The notes under the pieces were generated by a model that worked only from the letters and a program-made list of their open reading frames with translations, ran no database searches and was not told where the DNA came from. Below are positions 34,761 through 44,613 of a stretch of 64,000 nt of DNA, piece after piece; the first letter of the stretch is position 1; every line of letters begins with the position of its first letter. This DNA is from Hydrogenophaga taeniospiralis (GTDB lineage Bacteria; Pseudomonadota; Gammaproteobacteria; Burkholderiales; Burkholderiaceae_C). The DNA lies in assembly GCF_020510445.1 (NCBI RefSeq), contig NZ_JAHBAG010000001.1:3696501-3760500 (forward strand), read 5' to 3'. The translations under genes were made by a program, and so were the position numbers.

Positions 34761-35564
34761 ATGACCAAACGATCCGACAACCTGCCCAGCACCCCCACCG
34801 TCCAGGTGATCGAACGCATGTTCAACCTGCTGGAGGTGCTGGCCGCACGCGAGGAGCCGGTTTCACTCAAGGAAATCAGCGAAAAGACCGGCTTGCACCC
34901 ATCCACAGCCCACCGCATCCTCAACGACCTGACCATCGGGCGTTTTGTGGACAGACCAGAAGCCGGCAGCTACCGTTTGGGCATGCGGCTGCTGGAGCTG
35001 GGCAATCTGGTGAAGGCACGTCTGAGCGTGCGCGATGCCGCGCTGCTGCCCATGCGCGAGCTGCACAAGCTGATCCAACAGCCGGTCAACCTGAGTGTTC
35101 GCCAGGGCGACGAGATCGTGTATGTGGAACGGGCCTACAGTGAGCGCTCCGGCATGCAGGTGGTGCGCGCCATTGGTGGTCGGGCACCACTGCATCTCAC
35201 CTCCGTCGGCAAGCTGTTTCTGGCCGCTGACGATCCGCAACGCGTGCGTGCCTATGCCACACGCACCGGTCTGGCTGGCAATACGCGAAACAGCCTGACC
35301 CAGCTGGCCACGCTGGAGCGCGAACTGATCCAGTGCCGCCAAGCGGGTCTGGCGCGTGACAACGAAGAACTGGAGCTGGGCGTGCGCTGCATGGCGGCAG
35401 GCATCTACGACGACCAATGCAAGCTCGTGGCAGGCCTCTCGATTTCCGCACCAGCCGACCGCATCGATGAAAGCTGGGTGCCCCGGCTGCGCTCCACTGC
35501 GGCAGAGATATCTGCCGCACTGGGTTGCCCCAACGTCAAAAATCTGGCACCGGTCGGCCCCTGA
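34761..35564 (+). CDS. IclR-family transcriptional regulator
   Basis: The 267 residues have the IclR winged helix (VQVIERMFNLLEVLAAREEP, KEISEKTGLHPSTAHRILND) and a GAF-like effector domain (GRAPLHLTSVGKLFLAADDP, ELELGVRCMAAGIYDD, VAGLSISAPADRI). No target operon is adjacent in the same direction, so its regulon is unknown. A bidirectional terminator follows. Confidence 0.93.
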   Translation: MTKRSDNLPSTPTVQVIERMFNLLEVLAAREEPVSLKEISEKTGLHPSTAHRILNDLTIGRFVDRPEAGSYRLGMRLLELGNLVKARLSVRDAALLPMRELHKLIQQPVNLSVRQGDEIVYVERAYSERSGMQVVRAIGGRAPLHLTSVGKLFLAADDPQRVRAYATRTGLAGNTRNSLTQLATLERELIQCRQAGLARDNEELELGVRCMAAGIYDDQCKLVAGLSISAPADRIDESWVPRLRSTAAEISAALGCPNVKNLAPVGP

Positions 35565-35575
35565 ATGCTTCTTTC

Positions 35576-35607
35576 AAAAAAAACGGTCCGACAGGGACCG
35601 TTTTTTT
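35576..35607. terminator. Bidirectional rho-independent terminator between iclR-type gene and D,D-peptidase
   Basis: CGGTCC (35584-35589) pairs with GGACCG (35595-35600), with eight A before and seven T after, so it works in both directions for the convergent genes. Confidence 0.88.
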
Positions 35608-35646
35608 ATCGGCGGAACTCTTTGTGCCCCGCTCATTCCGGAATGC

Positions 35647-36855
35647 TCAGCCTTGAGGTCTGACAAGCACGGCCTGAGACGGCGGCGTTTGGGCCTCCAC
35701 CCACCGACGCACACGCTCGGCATCCTGCGCACGGTCCAGCTTACCCGCCGAGTCCAGGAACACCATGATGAGTTTGCGATCCGCCACCTTCGCCTGCATC
35801 ACCAAGCATCGACCCGCTTCAGAGATATAGCCCGTCTTTTGTAACCCGATGTCCCAATCCGGACTGCGAATCAAACGATTGGAGTTCTTGAACTGAAGCA
35901 TGCGATCGCCCAGCTCCACCAAGTAGCTAGGCGAGGTGGACAGACTGCGCAGAATCGGCCGCTCGTAGGCCACAGACACCAGCGTGGCCAGATCACGGGC
36001 ACTGGACTGATTCAGGCTCGACAGACCGGTGGGCTCCACGTAGCGGGTATCGCCCATACCCAACTCAAAAGCCTTCTGGTTCATAAGGCTCACGAACTGG
36101 TGCAAGCCACCTGGGTAGGTACGCCCCAACGCGTGGGCAGCGCGATTCTCGCTGGACATCAAAGCGAGGTGCATCAACTCACCCCGGCTCAGGGTGGTGC
36201 CCACTGCCAAGCGCGACCGACTTCCTTTGAGGGTATCCACGTCATCCTGGGTGATGGTGATCAATTCATCCATCGGCAGGTTGGCGTCGGCAATCACCAG
36301 ACCCGTCATGAGTTTGGTCAACGAAGCGATGGGAAGCACCGCCGCGTCGTTCTTGCTGAACAGAACTTCGCGGGTGTCCTGATCAATCACCAGCGCCACG
36401 CTCGAGTTCAAGTCCAGCGGGTCCAGGCTGCTGCGCAGCCCCAGGCGCTCGCCCACGGACAGCCGGGCCGGCACGGACACACGGACCACGCTCGCTGGCC
36501 GGCTGTACGCGGCCGCCGTATACCGCCGGGACTTGCTGCTGGCCACGCGCAGCTTGCCGCCCTTTGACCTCGCCAGGGTGGTTGCCGACTTTTTGCGGGT
36601 GTTCTTGGCCAGTCGCTTGGAGCTCGGCGCGGTGCTGCGCTTGGCCTGGACAACCGACGTCTTCCGGGCATGGGTTTTGGCAACCGCCGTGTTTCTTTTG
36701 TCCGCGGACTTGGTGGCGACAGGCCTTTTGCCTTTTTCGCTCGAACGGGTCTGGGTGGCGGACTGCACCGACAGCGGAATGGCCAGCGCGGCGGTTAGAG
36801 CCAGGCAGGCGGTCGTTTGCAGGATTTTTCGGATGCGATTCGAGCAAAGGACCAT
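35647..36855 (-). CDS. D-alanyl-D-alanine carboxypeptidase/endopeptidase (S11 family, PBP7-like)
   Basis: The 402 residues have a signal peptide (ending VQSA), a Lys/Ser/Arg-rich linker at about 35-130, and an S11 catalytic domain: SLTK (SxxK), SEN (SxN) and KTG. The domain is close to DacG/PbpG-type peptidoglycan endopeptidases. The basic linker may bind the cell wall or DNA-like polyanions and is longer than in E. coli. It acts in the periplasm on cross-links. Convergent with the IclR-type gene. Confidence 0.92.
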   Translation of the reverse strand: MVLCSNRIRKILQTTACLALTAALAIPLSVQSATQTRSSEKGKRPVATKSADKRNTAVAKTHARKTSVVQAKRSTAPSSKRLAKNTRKKSATTLARSKGGKLRVASSKSRRYTAAAYSRPASVVRVSVPARLSVGERLGLRSSLDPLDLNSSVALVIDQDTREVLFSKNDAAVLPIASLTKLMTGLVIADANLPMDELITITQDDVDTLKGSRSRLAVGTTLSRGELMHLALMSSENRAAHALGRTYPGGLHQFVSLMNQKAFELGMGDTRYVEPTGLSSLNQSSARDLATLVSVAYERPILRSLSTSPSYLVELGDRMLQFKNSNRLIRSPDWDIGLQKTGYISEAGRCLVMQAKVADRKLIMVFLDSAGKLDRAQDAERVRRWVEAQTPPSQAVLVRPQG

Positions 36856-37031
36856 GACGCCACTCCAGCAACAGATGTTGTGCTGGAGTGGAGTATAGAC
36901 AACCCAAGAAAAACTAGCAATATCAAAAGCTTGCCTAAGTTTCTTCGATGATCGGTAGAACAGGTGCTACTTTCGGTATCAATTCAACTGTTCACGATAC
37001 CAAGATTTGCAAGTCATTGATTTTAAAAGCT

Positions 37032-38573
37032 TTATCCTTGGGCTGCCACACGGTCCGCCTTGCTGTGCAATTTGTTGAGCGCACTCAGATAGGCCTTGGC
37101 CGACGCGACCACGATATCCGGGTCCGCCCCCACGCCATTGACGACCCGCCCGCTGTGTTGCAACCGCACGGTCACTTCCCCCTGGCTTTCGGTCGAACCA
37201 CTCGTGATGGCATTGACCGAGTACAGCACCAGTTCGGCGCCGCTCTTGACATGGGTTTCAATGGCTTTCAATGAGGCATCCACCGGCCCGTTGCCGTCGG
37301 ATTCACCGAGGAACTCCTTGCCCGCCACGGTAAACACCACGCGGGCATGGGGCCGCTCGCCGGTTTCACTGCGCTGCGAGAGCGACACCAGGCCGTACTG
37401 CTCCTTTTCGGTGGTCACACTCTCGTCACTGCACAGGGCGAGGATGTCTTCGTCGAAGATCTCGCTCTTGCGATCGGCCAGTTCCTTGAAGGCGGCAAAT
37501 GCGGTGTTGATCTCGCTCTCGGACTCCATCTCGATGCCCAGGTCCTGCAAACGCTGCTTGAAGGCATTCCGACCGCTGAGCTTGCCCAACACAATCTTGT
37601 TCGCACTCCAGCCAACGTCTTCGGCCCGCATGATTTCATAGGTGTCTCGCGCCTTGAGCACGCCGTCCTGGTGGATGCCACTGGCATGGGCAAAGGCATT
37701 GGCTCCCACCACGGCCTTGTTGGGCTGCACCACGAAACCCGTGGTCTGGCTGACCATGCGGCTGGCAGGCACGATCTGCGTGGTATCAACGCCCACGTCG
37801 AGGTTGAAATAGTCGCGACGCGTGCGCACCGCCATCACGACTTCTTCCAGCGAACAGTTGCCGGCGCGCTCACCCAGGCCGTTGATGGTGCACTCCACCT
37901 GACGAGCGCCGCCGATCTTGACACCCGCCAGCGAGTTGGCCACCGCCATACCCAGGTCGTTGTGGCAATGAACGGACCAGATCGCCTTGTCCGAGTTGGG
38001 CACGCGCTCGCGCAGGGTGCGAATGAAATCGCCATACAGCTCGGGAATCGCGTAGCCCACCGTGTCTGGGATGTTGAGTGTGGTGGCGCCTTCCTTGATG
38101 ACCGCCTCGAGCACGCGGCAAAGAAAGTCCATGTCACTGCGATAACCGTCTTCGGGACTGAACTCGATGTCGTCGACCAGATTGCGAGCAAAGCGCACCG
38201 ACTGCTTGGCCTGCTCGAACACTTGATCGGGCGTCATGCGCAGCTTCTTCTCCATGTGCAACGGACTGGTCGCAATGAAGGTGTGGATGCGCGCCCGGTT
38301 GGCCCCTTTGAGAGCCTCCGCCGCACGGGAAATGTCGCGGTCGTTGGCCCGTGCCAGCGAGCACACCGTGGAATCCTTGATGGTGTTGGCGATGGCCTGC
38401 ACACAATCAAAATCACCGTTGGAGCTGGCGGCGAAACCGGCCTCGATCACGTCCACCTTCAGACGTTCCAGCTGACGTGCGATGCGCAGCTTCTCGTCCT
38501 TGGTCATGGAGGCGCCGGGCGACTGCTCGCCGTCGCGCAAGGTGGTGTCAAAAATGATCAGTTTGTCGCTCAT
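37032..38573 (-). CDS. leuA: 2-isopropylmalate synthase
   Basis: The 513 residues start [20 protein letters not shown], the HMGL-like catalytic motif, then [18 protein letters not shown] (metal histidines) and [17 protein letters not shown]. The C-terminal part from about 390 is the LeuA regulatory domain for leucine feedback. The start at 38573 has GGAG ahead; the longer frame runs into the leader. Expression is probably controlled by the leucine leader peptide and attenuator at 38622-38741. It condenses acetyl-CoA with 2-ketoisovalerate, first step of leucine synthesis. Confidence 0.96.
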   Translation of the reverse strand: MSDKLIIFDTTLRDGEQSPGASMTKDEKLRIARQLERLKVDVIEAGFAASSNGDFDCVQAIANTIKDSTVCSLARANDRDISRAAEALKGANRARIHTFIATSPLHMEKKLRMTPDQVFEQAKQSVRFARNLVDDIEFSPEDGYRSDMDFLCRVLEAVIKEGATTLNIPDTVGYAIPELYGDFIRTLRERVPNSDKAIWSVHCHNDLGMAVANSLAGVKIGGARQVECTINGLGERAGNCSLEEVVMAVRTRRDYFNLDVGVDTTQIVPASRMVSQTTGFVVQPNKAVVGANAFAHASGIHQDGVLKARDTYEIMRAEDVGWSANKIVLGKLSGRNAFKQRLQDLGIEMESESEINTAFAAFKELADRKSEIFDEDILALCSDESVTTEKEQYGLVSLSQRSETGERPHARVVFTVAGKEFLGESDGNGPVDASLKAIETHVKSGAELVLYSVNAITSGSTESQGEVTVRLQHSGRVVNGVGADPDIVVASAKAYLSALNKLHSKADRVAAQG

Positions 38574-38590
38574 CTCAATTCTCCGGTGTG

Positions 38591-38605
38591 TGGTCTCGTA
38601 GACCA
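38591..38605 (-). promoter_or_regulatory. Small hairpin just before the leuA ribosome binding site
   Basis: TGGTCT-CGT-AGACCA is a perfect 6-bp stem with a 3-base loop, ending 18 bases before the leuA start. It lies after the attenuator and may modulate ribosome access; this is only a structural observation. Confidence 0.3.
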
Positions 38606-38623
38606 CTCTTGAAAAAACCCGCA

Positions 38624-38665
38624 GCCCAAAACAAAACGGCCCGCTGCAGGTGCAAACGGGCCGTT
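38624..38665 (-). terminator. leuA attenuator (rho-independent terminator)
   Basis: AACGGCCCG (38635-38643, plus strand) pairs with CGGGCCGTT (38657-38665) around a 13-base loop. On the minus strand it is followed by TTTTGTTTTGGG. It lies between the leader peptide stop and leuA, as expected for transcription attenuation. Confidence 0.82.
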
Positions 38666-38684
38666 GTTGGAAATCACTCGCGCG

Positions 38685-38741
38685 TTACCAGACCTGCCCG
38701 TTGTGGACACCCAGTAGTAGCGAGAGCGAAACTTGTTTCAT
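38685..38741 (-). CDS. leuL: Leucine leader peptide (18 residues)
   Basis: The minus-strand ORF encodes MKQVSLSLLLGVHNGQVW with four leucine codons among residues 6-10 (CTC, then CTA, CTA, CTG), ending in TAA at 38685. It is followed by the attenuator hairpin and then leuA. When leucyl-tRNA is scarce, ribosomes should stall at these codons and allow an alternative fold. CTA is rare in such GC-rich genomes, which sharpens sensing (inference). The position directly behind a promoter supports it. Confidence 0.8.
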   Translation of the reverse strand: MKQVSLSLLLGVHNGQVW

Positions 38742-38751
38742 GTCAAGCAAT

Positions 38752-38780
38752 GTATCACAAAGGAAGACCCGCCGAGACAA
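38752..38780 (-). promoter_or_regulatory. Promoter of leuL-leuA
   Basis: On the minus strand TTGTCT (38780-38775), a 17-base spacer and TGATAC (38757-38752). It ends 11 bases ahead of the leader-peptide ATG and lies in the 67-base gap between the leader ORF and the pssA stop. Confidence 0.55.
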
Positions 38781-38808
38781 CGTGACGTCGCAAACGCCAT
38801 GGACCCGC

Positions 38809-39618
38809 TCAATCGTGCAACCCACGCTCATCGGGTTCATCGGTGGAGGTGCTGATCACACTGGTCGGGCGCCCCTTGGCCTTGCGCCAGAAATAGACCG
38901 CGTACCCCGACAGGCCGTAGACCACGAAAAGGCCAAACAAGACAGTGGGCGGATGGATGTTGATGATGGCGATACCCAGAGCCACCAGCACAATCGCGGC
39001 AAACGGCACGCTCTTTTTGAGACTCAGATCCTTGAAACTGTAGAAGGGCACATTGGTGACCATGGTCAAACCAGCGTACAGGGTGAGAGCGAACATCACC
39101 CAGGTCACATCCGAGGGAGGTATCTCGGCCTCGGTCATGAGCCAGATGAACCCGGCCACCAGAGCCGCGGCCGCTGGCGATGGCAGCCCCTGGAAGAAGC
39201 GCTTGTCCACCACGCCGGTGTTGACGTTGAAGCGGGCCAGCCGCAGAGCCGCGCAAGCGCAGTACACGAACGCAGCGATCCAGCCCCAGCGCCCCAGATC
39301 GTTGAGCGTCCAGACGTAGGCAATCAACGCGGGCGCGGCACCGAACGACACCATGTCGGACAGCGAATCCATCTGCTCGCCAAACGCACTTTGTGTGTGG
39401 GTCATCCGGGCCACGCGGCCATCCAGGCTGTCGAGCACCATGGCCACGAAGATGGCGACCGTGGCCAGATCAAAGCGGCCGTTCATGGCCATGACAATGG
39501 CGTAGAACCCACCGAACAGCGCAGCGAGCGTGATCATGTTGGGCAACATGTAGATGCCCTTGCGCCGCCGCGGTGGTTCAATGGTTGTCTGGTTCAGAGG
39601 ATCGATTCCGTCGTGCAT
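38809..39618 (-). CDS. pssA: CDP-diacylglycerol--serine O-phosphatidyltransferase
   Basis: The 269-residue membrane enzyme makes phosphatidylserine. It has the CDP-alcohol phosphotransferase signature DSLDGRVAR ... FGEQMDSLSD with the conserved aspartates, six to eight helices, and LPNMITLAALFGGFYAIV ahead of it. The start at 39618 (MHDGID) is preferred over the longer frame that runs into the ilvC terminator. Its place between ilvC and leuA is common in Burkholderiales. Confidence 0.95.
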   Translation of the reverse strand: MHDGIDPLNQTTIEPPRRRKGIYMLPNMITLAALFGGFYAIVMAMNGRFDLATVAIFVAMVLDSLDGRVARMTHTQSAFGEQMDSLSDMVSFGAAPALIAYVWTLNDLGRWGWIAAFVYCACAALRLARFNVNTGVVDKRFFQGLPSPAAAALVAGFIWLMTEAEIPPSDVTWVMFALTLYAGLTMVTNVPFYSFKDLSLKKSVPFAAIVLVALGIAIINIHPPTVLFGLFVVYGLSGYAVYFWRKAKGRPTSVISTSTDEPDERGLHD

Positions 39619-39699
39619 GAATGTCTCGGTTGGAGCCGTATGGCGAGCCAAGGCTCGTGGGTGGCAGTGTAAGCCAGCGAGTCCATCGACTGAAAAGAC

Positions 39700-39721
39700 A
39701 AAGGCCACCGAAGTGGCCTTT
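39700..39721 (-). terminator. Terminator downstream of ilvC
   Basis: AAAGGCCAC (39700-39708) pairs with GTGGCCTTT (39713-39721) around CGAA. On the minus strand the stem is followed by TGTCTTTTC. It ends the ilvC transcript before pssA. Confidence 0.75.
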
Positions 39722-39777
39722 GTATCGCAATGAGCAGCGCCACGGGTCGCTCGCCCGGCAGCGCTTCCACGCCCGGA

Positions 39778-40794
<1,017 letters not shown>

Positions 40795-40835
40795 CTATTG
40801 CTCCAGTGGATTTGAGGTGTGTTGCCGTTCTTCGC

Positions 40836-40917
40836 GAGCCTGTCGAAGGGCTCTCGGGACCCCTGTCCGGTGGACAGGGGCTTCGACAGGCTCAGCCAGA
40901 ACGGGCCAATGGCTGAG
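40836..40917. repeat. REP-like double inverted repeat between ilvH and ilvC
   Basis: GAGCCTGTCGAAG (40836-40848) is inverted at 40881-40893, and a perfect 9-bp hairpin CCCCTGTCC-GGT-GGACAGGGG (40860-40880) lies between. A second hairpin CTCAGCC/GGCTGAG follows (40891-40897 with 40911-40917). The nested palindromes suggest a REP/BIME-type dispersed element, which could stabilise mRNA ends or slow read-through into ilvC. Confidence 0.7.
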
Positions 40918-40929
40918 CCCTGAAATAGG

Positions 40930-41421
40930 TCAAACGCGCAGGATTCTCTCACCCCGACCAATGCCGCAGGAACCGGTGCGCACCGTTTCCAGAATAGCGG
41001 TGCGGTCGATGGCTTCCAGGAAAGCGTCGTTCTTGCCCTGGTCACCGGTGAGTTCGATGGTGTAGCTTTTCTCGGTCACGTCGATCACACGACCACGGAA
41101 GATGTCGGCCATGCGCTTCATTTCCTCGCGCTCCTTGCCCACCGCGCGCACCTTCACCAGCATGAGCTCACGCTCGGTGTAGGCGCCTTCGGTCAGGTCC
41201 ACCACCTTGACCACCTCGATGAGGCGGTTCAGGTGCTTGGTGATCTGCTCGATCACGTCGTCCGACCCGGTGGTCTGGATCGTCATGCGCGAGAGGCTGG
41301 GGTCTTCCGTGGGGGCCACGGTGAGGGATTCGATGTTGTAGCCCCGCGCAGAGAACAGGCCAACCACGCGCGAGAGGGCGCCGGGTTCGTTTTCGAGCAG
41401 GACAGCGATGATGTGTTTCAT
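40930..41421 (-). CDS. ilvH: Acetolactate synthase small (regulatory) subunit
   Basis: The 163 residues open MKHIIAVLLENEPGALSRVV, the ACT domain for valine binding, and continue FSARGYNIESLTVAPTEDPS. The second half matches the ALS_ss_C domain (REEMKRMADIFRGRVIDV). The start at 41421 is used instead of the longer frame. It binds and activates the large subunit encoded 121 bases upstream. Confidence 0.96.
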   Translation of the reverse strand: MKHIIAVLLENEPGALSRVVGLFSARGYNIESLTVAPTEDPSLSRMTIQTTGSDDVIEQITKHLNRLIEVVKVVDLTEGAYTERELMLVKVRAVGKEREEMKRMADIFRGRVIDVTEKSYTIELTGDQGKNDAFLEAIDRTAILETVRTGSCGIGRGERILRV

Positions 41422-41542
41422 GAATGAGATTCCTCTTTTCTGAGCCCTCCCCTGCGCACGGTAATGCGCAGGATTGGCTGCAAATAGATTCGTCAAGGGA
41501 CTGCCGACCACCCAAAATGGATGGGCGGCAGGGTGAACAGGG

Positions 41543-43318
41543 TCAGAGGTCTTCGGCGCCCAGGGTCATCTCGGTGATGCCCTTGCCGGCGCGCACCATG
41601 GGGAAGACGTTCTCCGTCGGGTCGGTGCGGAAGTCCATGAACACGGTGCGGTCCTTGAGCTTGCGCGCTTCGCGCAGCGCCGGCTCCACGTCCTGCGGGC
41701 GTTCGATCAGCATGCCGACGTGGCCATAGGCCTCGGCGAGCTTCACGAAGTTGGGCAGCGCATCCATGTAGCTGTGGCTGTAGCGGCCCTCGTAGTCAAG
41801 TTCCTGCCACTGACGCACCATGCCGAGGTAGCGGTTGTTCAGTGCCATGATCTTGATCGGCGTGTTGTACTGCAGGCAGGTGGACAGTTCCTGGATGCAC
41901 ATCTGCACCGAACCTTCACCGGTCACGCAGAACACCTCGCTCTCGGGCTTGGCCAGCTTGATGCCCATGGCATAGGGAATGCCCACGCCCATGGTGCCCA
42001 GGCCACCGGAGTTGATCCAGCGGCGTGGCTCGTTGAACTTGTAGTATTGCGCTGCCCACATCTGGTGCTGGCCGACGTCGGACGTGATGTAGGCATCGGC
42101 GTCCTTGGTCATGTTCCAGAGCGTTTCCACCACGTACTGCGGCTTGATCACGTCCTTGTTGCCACGGTCGTACTTCAGGCATTCCTTCGAACGCCAGCCT
42201 TCGATGGCGTCCCACCAGCCCGCGAGCGCCTTTTCGTCGGGCCGGAGCGGGCTTTCGCGCACCATGCTGATCAGCTCGGTCAGCACGTCCTTCACGTCGC
42301 CAACGATGGGCACATCCACCTTGACGCGCTTGGAGATGCTCGACGGGTCGATGTCGACGTGGATGATCTTGCGCTCGTTCTGCGCGAAGTGCTTGGGGTT
42401 GCCGATCACGCGGTCGTCAAAGCGCGCACCCACGGCCAGCAGCACGTCGCAGTTCTGCATCGCGTTGTTGGCCTCCACCGTGCCGTGCATGCCCAGCATG
42501 CCCAGGAACTTGCGGTCGGTCGCTGGGTAGGCACCCAGGCCCATGAGCGTGTTCGTCACCGGGTACCCGAGCATGTCGACCAGCGTGCGCAACTCCTGCA
42601 CGGCACTGCCCAGCAGCACGCCGCCACCGGTGTAGATGTAGGGGCGCTTGGCCGTCAACAACAGCTGCAATGCCTTGCGAATCTGGCCGCCATGGCCCTT
42701 GCGCACCGGGTTGTAGGACCGCATCACCACCGACTCGGGGTAACCGGTGTAGACGGTCTTGTTGAAGGAAACGTCCTTCGGGATGTCCACCACCACCGGG
42801 CCGGGCCGGCCGCTGCGGGCGATGTGAAAGGCCTTTTTCATCACCATCGCCATGTCGCGCACGTCTTTCACCAGGAAGTTGTGCTTGACGATGGGGCGCG
42901 TGATGCCGACGGTGTCGCATTCCTGAAAGGCGTCCAGGCCGATCGCGGCGGTGGGGACCTGGCCGGTGACGATCACCATGGGAATGCTGTCCATGTAGGC
43001 GGTGGCGATGCCGGTGATGGCATTGGTCACGCCCGGACCTGAGGTGACAAGCGCCACGCCCACGTCACCAGTGGCGCGCGCGTAGCCGTCGGCGGCGTGC
43101 ACAGCGGCCTGTTCGTGCCGCACCAGCACGTGTTGGATGGTGTCCTGCTTGTAGAACGCGTCGTAGATGTGCAGCACGGCACCGCCGGGATAGCCCCAGA
43201 TGTACTTCACACCTTCGGCCTGGAGGGCCTTGATGAGGATTTCTGCGCCGCGGAGTTCTTGGGGGGCTGCACCGGAGGCAGCGGCAGCGGAGGCCAGCTC
43301 GGCCTTGTTGATTTCCAT
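41543..43318 (-). CDS. ilvB: Acetolactate synthase large (catalytic) subunit, biosynthetic
   Basis: A 591-residue ThDP enzyme: GAEILIKALQAEGVKYIWGY with GYPGGAVLHIYDAF at the N-terminus, glutamate in VLVRHEQAAVHAADGYAR, FAD-site region in the middle, and the ThDP motif GEGSVQMCIQELSTC ... NNRYLGM. It condenses pyruvate (and 2-ketobutyrate). The start at 43318 has AAGG nearby. The 263 bases upstream to the divergent RDD gene show no Ile/Val/Leu-rich leader. Confidence 0.96.
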   Translation of the reverse strand: MEINKAELASAAAASGAAPQELRGAEILIKALQAEGVKYIWGYPGGAVLHIYDAFYKQDTIQHVLVRHEQAAVHAADGYARATGDVGVALVTSGPGVTNAITGIATAYMDSIPMVIVTGQVPTAAIGLDAFQECDTVGITRPIVKHNFLVKDVRDMAMVMKKAFHIARSGRPGPVVVDIPKDVSFNKTVYTGYPESVVMRSYNPVRKGHGGQIRKALQLLLTAKRPYIYTGGGVLLGSAVQELRTLVDMLGYPVTNTLMGLGAYPATDRKFLGMLGMHGTVEANNAMQNCDVLLAVGARFDDRVIGNPKHFAQNERKIIHVDIDPSSISKRVKVDVPIVGDVKDVLTELISMVRESPLRPDEKALAGWWDAIEGWRSKECLKYDRGNKDVIKPQYVVETLWNMTKDADAYITSDVGQHQMWAAQYYKFNEPRRWINSGGLGTMGVGIPYAMGIKLAKPESEVFCVTGEGSVQMCIQELSTCLQYNTPIKIMALNNRYLGMVRQWQELDYEGRYSHSYMDALPNFVKLAEAYGHVGMLIERPQDVEPALREARKLKDRTVFMDFRTDPTENVFPMVRAGKGITEMTLGAEDL

Positions 43319-43581
43319 GATGAACCTTTCGAGAATTTCTCTGACGAAATACCTTGGGTGCCCCTTCACCCACTCTTGTGAAGCGGTGTCGGGACTTGAG
43401 GCCAATGGACATGGGCGGACACATAACCCGCCGGACCTTGGCCCGTTTGCCTGTTGAATTGCAGCCTGTGATTATCGCACTGCAACACGTCTTGTGGATC
43501 AACAAGGGTGGATGCAATCGTGGCCAGGCCGCGAATATTGGCCGCAATGCGACAATTCGGGGCCACTTTCCACCGCATCCG

Positions 43582-44127
43582 ATGACCGCGTCCGACACCA
43601 ACCTGCAGGCCCAGCCCTCCCTGACCGCCCCGTCCCTGACACGCCGCATGGCCTGCTGGCTGTACGAAGGCATCCTGTTGTTCGGCGTGGTGTTCATTGC
43701 CGGTTACCTGTTTTCGACACTCACCCAAACCCGCCACGCGCTCGACAACCGCCACCTGCAACAGGGCTTTCTGTTCGTGGTATTCGGCATCTACTTCACC
43801 TGGTTCTGGGCCAAAGGCCAGACGCTGGCCTTGAAGACCTGGCACATCCGCGTGGTGGACCGCCGCGGGCAGCCGCTCACCCAGGCGCGGGCGCTGTTGC
43901 GCTACCTCTTGTCGTGGATGTGGTTCCTGCCACCGTTGGCCGTGGGTGGCGCGTTCAGATTGCCCGGTGGCGAGTTGACCGTGATCGTGATCGGCTGGGT
44001 GGCCATCTGGGCGGTTCTTTCGCGCTTCCATCCCCAACGCCAGTTCCTGCACGACGCACTCGCGGGCACGCGGCTGGTTCACCACAAGCCTGCAGCGCCC
44101 CTCAAGGCGGCCCAACATCAGGCCTGA
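43582..44127 (+). CDS. RDD family membrane protein
   Basis: The 181 residues have three to four helices with the RDD-domain signature: TRRMACWLYEGILLFGVVF, then FFVVFGIYFTWFWAKGQTLA-like TWFWAKGQTLALKTWHIRVV, and RRGQPLTQARALLRYLLSWM. FHPQRQFLHDALAGTRLV near the end is typical. The start at ATG 43582 is used because the upstream reading crosses the ilvB promoter region. The role of RDD proteins is poorly known. Confidence 0.85.
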   Translation: MTASDTNLQAQPSLTAPSLTRRMACWLYEGILLFGVVFIAGYLFSTLTQTRHALDNRHLQQGFLFVVFGIYFTWFWAKGQTLALKTWHIRVVDRRGQPLTQARALLRYLLSWMWFLPPLAVGGAFRLPGGELTVIVIGWVAIWAVLSRFHPQRQFLHDALAGTRLVHHKPAAPLKAAQHQA

Positions 44128-44145
44128 AGTCTCTTGTCTACCGGT

Positions 44146-44589
44146 ATGCCCACCACCACCCCCAACCGCCCCGCCACAACCGCACCTGCGGTGTCAACCC
44201 GTTCCGCCCGCGAACCCGTCAACGCCCAGAAACAGCGCACCGGCCTGGCGCGCATGCTGCACGCCTTCGGTTACTCCATGGCCGGACTGCGCGCGGGCTG
44301 GGGCGAAACGGCCTTCCGGCAGGAAGCGCTGGCCGCCCTGGTGCTGGTTCCGCTGTCCTTCTGGCTGGGCCGCAGCTGGGTCGAGGTGGCCTTGCTGGCG
44401 GGCACCGTGCTCGCGGTGATGGTGGTCGAACTGCTGAACACCGGCATTGAGGCCGCCATCGACCGCATCGGCCCGGAATGGCACGACCTCTCCAAACGCG
44501 CCAAGGACATGGGCAGCGCGGCCGTGCTGCTGAGCCTGCTGCTTTGTTTCGGCGTCTGGACTGCGGCGCTCTGGACCCGGCTGGTCTGA
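44146..44589 (+). CDS. dgkA: Diacylglycerol kinase, prokaryotic type
   Basis: The 147-residue small membrane kinase has the catalytic motif VVELLNTGIEAAIDRIGPEW and three helices. It recycles diacylglycerol released in membrane-derived oligosaccharide or lipid turnover. The N-terminal 35 residues before FGYSMAGLRAGWGETAFRQE are a low-complexity extension. The ATG at 44146 is used. 18 bases from the RDD gene. Confidence 0.93.
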   Translation: MPTTTPNRPATTAPAVSTRSAREPVNAQKQRTGLARMLHAFGYSMAGLRAGWGETAFRQEALAALVLVPLSFWLGRSWVEVALLAGTVLAVMVVELLNTGIEAAIDRIGPEWHDLSKRAKDMGSAAVLLSLLLCFGVWTAALWTRLV

Positions 44590-44613
44590 ACACCTCACCT
44601 TCTTCAACGTCCC

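Noticed and set aside
43319..43581. Leader peptide with branched-chain codons ahead of ilvB
   Set aside because: Short ORFs on the minus strand were read; none has clustered Leu, Ile or Val codons before a terminator.
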